From assembly GCA_020080175.1 (NCBI GenBank), contig JAGHQL010000014.1, positions 124,001 through 188,000 of the forward strand: a stretch of 64,000 bases of DNA, in the 5' to 3' direction. Source of the DNA: Glutinoglossum americanum (lineage: Eukaryota; Ascomycota; Geoglossomycetes; Geoglossales; Geoglossaceae). Shown here piece by piece: positions 58,301-64,000 of this stretch. Every line of letters starts with the position of its first letter. Positions within the stretch are counted from its first letter, which is position 1. Both the position numbers and the translations under genes were made by a program. Below the pieces are notes generated by a model. That model was not told where the DNA came from, did no database searches, and saw nothing but the letters and a program-made list of their open reading frames with translations.

Positions 58301-61300
58301 ACCGAGGATGCTACCTGTGTGATTAGATGTATGATGGCGCACCACCGCAGGAGCTGAAGAATAACTAAAATTTAGATACCGCGAGTACCGGTACCCCTTA
58401 TCTATGTACTGCTCTCTATTCCGGAAATTATCAGGTCCAACAGCTCCGTTTGTAACCAATCTTACGAGACGCAAAAAGTTGAAAGCGGTATATGACTTGG
58501 TATCTAACTCGAATCGTAGAACTGCGCGTCCTATCGAGTAGATAGTGACTTTGTAACTATCGCCAAGTGGGATATAGTGATCACCTAATTTTATCTAGGT
58601 GTATGGTTTGTCTGCTAAGCCACACGCCGTGACTTAGGAACACTCGAACCTCTATGACCTCGACCATACCAACCCTAACATGGACAAAGTACACCGCACC
58701 CACGCCGCCCAGAGCTCAGGAACACGCCCCTCTAAAATGCCTTACGCATATAGAACAACACCGAAACTCCACATAACCCTCCCCGGCCTATTCGACTCCA
58801 GCGCACATCGGAACACGCCTCCGGGAAGGGAAGCAAACAAGAACATTCCCCGTCCTCCACGGTTAGAAATACTCACCAAGTAGTATTTGTGACGGCAGGG
58901 ACTCCGGAAATGGGGTCGTTTGCTGTCGTTTTTCGAGGTGCTCCTTCTGCGATAGCGACTTACCTTTTTGCGCTTAGAAATATAACCTATGAGGTGATGA
59001 CTTGCAGTAGTCCATATCGAGAGCTAGTCAGCTGTAAAGTTGAAAAGACATCCTGAAGCAAAACGATGCTCTGGACGTATCAGGTCTTCCGCCATAGCAG
59101 AAAACTTCTTTTTCGCACTGCATATCATCTATTTCAGTTTCCCTCTATTCCCATTCAATTCATTGCAATTATGATCTCCTGCCCTGGGGAATTACCGTCA
59201 AGTTCACGCATGAGCACCACCGATATAGTAATACCGATCCGCTCATGGCGCCTAAGACGTAGACAGCTCTATACTTTGTCTATTAGCCCGAGATATGGGA
59301 AACGAAGATAGGCAGGTGATGGGAGCTGAGGTACATGCACGGACGCCGCAAGTTTAGGAAATACTTCATCGAAGAGCAACGTTAGCGGTGGAGGTGGAAA
59401 TGGACGAAGAAGGTCGATGGGAAAGGTTTAATGCTGTGTTGGTGAGGGTCGACAAAGCAGCGATCAGACGATGCGAGCTTGCCCGATCGGGGTGGGTCCA
59501 GTTAACTCCTCATTCATTCATTCGTAAGCGTTTGCTGCTAGGAGAAGACATTCCACAACAGCGAATTACCCAGCACAGTGACCTAGCGATCTACCGTATC
59601 AAAAAAAATCAGGCATTTCGAATAGCACGGACGGCGCGACTAGCAAAAAGTCCGAAGACCTCAGTTAAGCCTTCACAATTTACCTAGCAAATAAAAAATG
59701 AACCCTCCAGAAAACTCCCCACAGGCCAAATTCAATAAAAACAGACCGGCCGAACGCAGCCCAATAACCGTACCCTAAAAATCAGCCTTTTTCACCCCGC
59801 CCAACCCCCTTACCAAAAGAAAAACCCACTTCAACTAAACCAACAAACCCCCAAAAAACCCCACCCAACCCAAAAAAATTAAACAAAAACTCCACAAGAC
59901 CCCACAGAAAGACACCAAAAAAATGACGCGCGCACGATCGCCCCAACAAACTTCGCCGCCTCACTTTTCCGTCCGCCCAACCAGAACCCCGGCCCAAACC
60001 CCCTCTTCGCCTCACTTTTCGCACGAGCAAGAAAAGGTGGTGTGCGGGCCGCCCAACCAGCGCCCCGGCCAGGCCTCGCGAAGACGCCCATTCGTCCTTC
60101 CGTCCCGCCTCACTTTTCCGCGAGCGAACACCCAGCGGGTTTCTCGCGAGGAGTCCGGAAACTCCAGCTCGTGCGAAACGGGGCCGATTTTCGCGCGGGG
60201 AGTTTGTGCGTGGTCGGGGAGCGCTCGGGCGGTGGGGTTTTCGGGGGGTTTGTTTGTGGGCGGTTTGGAGGGTGTTTTGTTGGGATGGTGGGGGGGGGGG
60301 GGTTTGGAGTTGGGCCGCCCTGGTTTTTGGGGAGTGTCCGCCTCGCGAAATGCGCCCCGGAATGGTGTGGAGGGCGGGGATGAGCGGGGATGTGTGAAGA
60401 AACGTGGAAACGTGCCATCGATCGAACTTAAGTGGCTGCACTGCAATTTTAGCGTACTCGAGGCAGTGAGTTTGGTTCATCGTGGCCTGGCGTGCGTATA
60501 TCCTAGTCTAGCGACGATAAGACGTTTAGGTTATTATATTTTATTGGATTTAGGGTGTCTTAGGTGAGCTTGAGTCGTTAGAGATTATAGGTGGAACGTG
60601 TGGTTTATGTATCGTTCTTTTTCTTTTTAACGGTAAATGCTACTGGTCTTATTGGACACTTCGCATTGTGAGATTTAATAGTTGCGGACCATTCAATTTG
60701 GGGGTTTTCTTTGCATACCCGTCAAATGGTTTGTAGAAGCGGTCGGGCATGATAGATAGATTTGTAATCGTCATGTCAATTTGGGGTATTGGGTATCATC
60801 GCTGATATCCAGAGACCTGATGCAAATAAATCCTGCGTTTTATGGTGTTTTAATTGAGAATCTATGGCTCGCGCAATATCGGGGGGTTAGATGTATGTAT
60901 GTAGCTTTTTCATGTCCCGGTCGAGAAACTTGTTGGAGTTGGCTCGCTGCTTTTAATATCACTCGTGGTTGGGTATAGAATGTCGCTGTAGGTTATATGG
61001 CCTATTGTGACTCGCGGGTAACATCCCTCACCGCTAATAGCAGGGTAGAGGGGACATTAAACAAACTCTAGCTTTGCATTATTTGTAATGCTTTGCCGCT
61101 AATGCTTATATACACCGGAAACGCTATTTGCTGTTGTGAGCTAGACGCGAGAATGTAGAATAGACTCGAATTGAATAGACAGAATGCACAGAAACGCCCT
61201 CTATACAAGCAAGCGCAGCAAGCAGCAGTTCTGAGACCGGAAGAAGCCCCTATGCAAAGCACGAGAACCACTTTCACGGGAGCGTGCGTGCTGCCGAGCT

Positions 61301-61623
61301 GCATACCCGCACCTCCACTACAATAATTCCAACACTATGCATTTATGCATTGCTGTGTGTACAAAAATTCCACCACAATCACGGTGCCTCCCGGAGCCTA
61401 AAAGAGAGACGAATTCCATGTAAATGGCAGACGGTTATCGTGGAGTGGATAGGCTGGGGAACAAACAGCCGCTGCCCAACATCGCCCGAGTGATGGCACC
61501 TCAGTATTCAAAGGGTAGAAGGGGTATTTCAGTCGAACTCTAGGTAGTAATGCGGGTAGGAAAGAAGATCGTGTGCGTATTTATGGTGCTTGAAGTTGTT
61601 TCGGGATCAGCAATACCTTGCAA
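55350..61623. other. 6-kb gene-poor stretch
   Basis: No supported gene. Isolated frames at 55879-55640 (minus, HEAAYNEWAKTAPATIKNWL) and 59388-59687 (plus) could be orphan exons but match no family I know. The interval includes a hairpin at 58255-58277 and the strand-skewed repeat at 59.7-60.4 kb. Confidence 0.35.
59700..60400. repeat. C-rich/G-rich skewed repeat region
   Basis: The plus strand is C- and A-rich from about 59700 to 60130 and switches to strongly G- and T-rich from about 60190 to 60400. The C-rich side has three copies of CGCCTCACTTTTC(C)G (59957, 60007, 60105) and two of GCCCAACCAGNNCCCCGGCC (59976 and 60051). The G-rich side has a run of 13 G at 60290-60302 and many GGTTT/GGGG words. 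The long frames across it on either strand are compositional artefacts. Confidence 0.6.
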
Positions 61624-62997
61624 TTACCCAAGCAGGTCGCATAGCTGTATGTTAACTCGATGTTGGAGTCGGTTTCGCACGTTCACGCAGTGACTTTGCC
61701 TCCTCTTCCCTGCCTGCTCATCGTATAGGCCGGTAAGGAATCCTAGCATTTGCAGTGTGTTGGGATGCTTAAGCCCAAGTGTCTTCTTCCGGTAGGTAGA
61801 CTGGGAAAGAAATCCGATATAGTCAATGTTTGAAGGCCGTGGGCGTTGTCGAAAATGAGAAGCCAATTGTTGTTACCGTCTCAGGCCAGCCAATTCTTCG
61901 TAGCCTTCGCTATCAGATTTGGAGTATCACTGTCTGGTATGATCTGTCCGGTCTGATTGACCAAGCCGTCCATGTCCAAATGGCGTGCAATCCTGTCGTG
62001 AGGTAGAGGTGACGCCATTGACCTCCTTGCATAGAATTGGATAAGTTGCTGCATGAGACTTAGAAAGCTTCCGATCGTCTCCTGGTGACTCTGTGCATCG
62101 CTCTAGATAATCGACGTGAAGACGCCTTGGTTTATATAAGCATATTCACGAACAGGCTGAGCCTTACGCATCCCCCCCAGCGCCATATATCACGATGGGT
62201 GTGGAATTGTTCTTGTCACTCTTAACCCCGCCGACAGGGTTGTGGAGGCGCTTTAGGCCTTCTCGTCAAGTAAACTTTGATTTCTGCCATGGCTGAGGTT
62301 CAGAGGAATACGATATTCGTTTATCAAATCTTCAGTTCCAAGAGCTGCGGCCGTGGAGGTAATGATTAGTGTATGTAATAGCTATGCTGATTTACGAGTT
62401 GAATTTGCGAATATAATTTGTGAAGAGCTATATTAATAGACTACGCGCTATTAATTTTCTCCTGGCGCACCCAGTTCCCCACAATCCTTTCTTCCGCATC
62501 CTTGCACATCAAGAGTATATGGTTAGCAGCAGTCTGAAAATCGCCCTCAGAGGAAGTTCTGAATTTCACCATTGTGATATGGCTACTTCTGATTTCGATG
62601 GCTTCCGCATTTGTGGCTCCAGCAACGATAGCCGATGATTTGGGGACAACCCACTGAGGTATTAGAGTCGCGCTAGATATAGCTCGTGGTGACTCGCCAT
62701 TGCTGAAAAACCTGCTTTGAGTGGCGTTGGGCAAGTCTCGTAGCAGAACTTGTTGAGGAGGCTGGCGCTGATGGCCTTATACTATTCTAACTGGATCTCA
62801 AGCCATTTAGAGTCCCCCCCCCAGGCGCTGCAAGAGGTCGTTGTTGGTGTGCCAGTATATGGATGCCACATCGACTGGCAGTTTCCCCTGGGAACGCCGT
62901 TCCCCCCGTTGAGACCATGTGTGAAGACGAGACTAGGAGGCATTGTCAAGCTAGTCAGGGCGCGGCAGGCACCAAACTGCGGTTGGCCACTTGCCAC
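61624..62997 (-). pseudogene. Decayed hydrolase-NB-ARC-TPR receptor (NLR-like) relic
   Basis: On the minus strand, in domain order, are pieces of a STAND receptor. Near 62940-62895 is the start of an alpha/beta-hydrolase (SLVFTHGLNGG). At 62734-62441 is its C-terminal part (SSAIVAGATNAEAIEI, then SHITMVKF where relatives have HANHVDMVKF). From about 62190 comes the NB-ARC with a damaged P-loop (ALGGMRKAQ for GLGGMGKTQ), REYAYINQGVFTSI and a Walker B segment NNNWLLIFDNAHGLQ at about 61860. Near 61795 is one TPR unit (KKTLGLKHPNTLQMLGFLTG). Several in-frame stops and frame changes separate these, the linker and sensor regions are short or absent, and the repeat array is reduced to one unit. Clearly a dead gene; its hydrolase type matches the effector domain of the 8.3-kb relic and the 45.7- and 48.8-kb fusions. 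Confidence 0.72.
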
Positions 62998-64000
62998 ACC
63001 GCAGGTCCCTTTTCAAGGTCTACGGGGACTTTCAAGCCGAAGGCTTCCTCATCTTCACTCTGCAGACCTACCGGGGGTGGGGTGGAGGCGTTAGGTTCGA
63101 TAACTCATCCGATGTTTATCACGTCTCTTCTAATTGCTGTTGCTTTTTCTTTTTAAAATTTAAGCCCTTGAACATGATTTCGGCGGGTTCATATGAGGTA
63201 AGAGCTAGAGTAGTAGGCCAGAGCGCGCGTTGACTAGGGATTGTTCGGCTCGAGTCGTCTGGTACCTGCTCGCTTAATAGCCTTAACAGACTATTTAAAT
63301 GACGGGGTTAGTTACGCCGCTTTTAACTTGATAGAGAGTAGCTCAAAGCGGCCTACGGAGGCTGCGACAAAAGTGATAGTAATTGGTCGTTTTAAAAATT
63401 TCCAGTCAAGTTGAATGCCTAAATTACGGCTTCGAAGCAGGAACTGCCGCGAATTGCCCTAGGTTTCGGTTTTGGGCGGGTATATTGCTCCCAAGTATTC
63501 CGGCCCAGTTGCAAAGCAACCCGCTCAGTATTTGAGATTTATATCATGCTGTGCCATGTGTTACAGTCAATGATTTTTTGGCACACCGCTGGTTGAAGCT
63601 CTCAGCTATGCGTGCACTTAATACCACGATATGATGTGTTGTCGGGAGGATTTTCCAGGTATGAGTTCCGTAGGAAGATTCCTTATCATAGCGGCGTCCT
63701 CTAAGAACCAGGTTTTGTGTACAGTATTCTACATGCGAACTATAGATGGGGTAGGTCTCCTTACGGAGGGGTCTGGAGGAAGGGCTCTATGGACCAGAGG
63801 CGGCAAACTTGAATTTGCCCGATCCCGGGTGATCACTAAGGCCTCCCACATTTTGCACTTTCCTTGTAGCCACAAGTAGTTGCCTCACCGCGCACCCGCC
63901 AACTGAACGGCTTGCAAAATAACCTGGATGAGAGACAGTAGAATCCCAGAGCCACCGATGATTATCACTGCCCAGAAAGTGAACCACTGCGTAGAATCTC
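62998..64000. other. Right end of window, nothing recognised
   Basis: Only short frames without domain marks. May contain further decayed upstream sequence of the receptor relic, but I cannot identify any. Confidence 0.35.

Noticed and set aside
59782-60567. Long open frames on both strands (up to 232 residues)
   Set aside because: The Pro/Arg-rich and Gly-rich translations follow from the extreme C/G skew; no domain or splice context.
1-64000. tRNA, rRNA and other structured RNA genes
   Set aside because: I looked for A-box/B-box pairs and conserved RNA motifs and found none convincing; matches to GGTTCGAA-like words lay in coding DNA or lacked partners.

Overview
This is eukaryotic DNA from a filamentous ascomycete (Pezizomycotina). 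The evidence is short introns (mostly 40-70 nt) with GTxxGT donors and CTAAC/CTGAC branch sites, patatin-NB-ARC-TPR (STAND/NLR-type) proteins, a Fot1/pogo-type transposon, a GT90 glycosyltransferase and an RBR ligase joined to a fungal C2H2/DUF7896-like region. I cannot fix the class or genus. Exon models were built by hand from splice sites; their joined lengths are multiples of three.

Layout. 1-3.2 kb: two patatin-like genes, a minus-strand one with degenerate catalytic motifs that runs off the left edge, and a plus-strand one with intact motifs. 5.0-5.3 kb: a small membrane-protein gene. 8.3-9.4 kb: a damaged alpha/beta-hydrolase gene with a Gln/Pro-rich tail. 9.6-11.3 kb: a deleted pogo/Fot1 DNA transposon carrying a nested solo LTR. 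12.1-12.8 kb: 3' part of a membrane-protein gene. 16.1-21.2 kb: a complete patatin-NB-ARC-TPR receptor with 14 42-residue repeats. 21.9-22.4 kb: a 510-bp fold-back element. 27.1-29.1 kb: a secreted GPI-anchored Cys-rich protein. 31.6-34.5 kb: a single-pass and a multi-pass membrane protein. 35.3-38.7 kb: an RBR-zinc-finger fusion followed by a ubiquitin-like-domain gene. 42.8-44.8 kb: a GT90 glycosyltransferase. 45.7-55.3 kb: three same-strand genes, namely hydrolase-vWA, hydrolase-CorA-like channel and a multi-pass membrane protein. 61.6-63.0 kb: a decayed hydrolase-NB-ARC-TPR receptor. The intervals between are long and show no gene I can support.

The theme is signalling and self/non-self type proteins built from lipid- or ester-hydrolase domains: three patatin genes, two intact and two decayed alpha/beta-hydrolase genes, joined to NB-ARC/TPR, vWA or CorA modules. 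The best candidate for something not well described is the adjacent pair at 45.7-53.3 kb, where one hydrolase fold is joined to a vWA sensor-type domain in one gene and to a CorA-type membrane channel in the next. A shared defence or cell-death role is inference; the sequence shows only the domain fusions and their adjacency.
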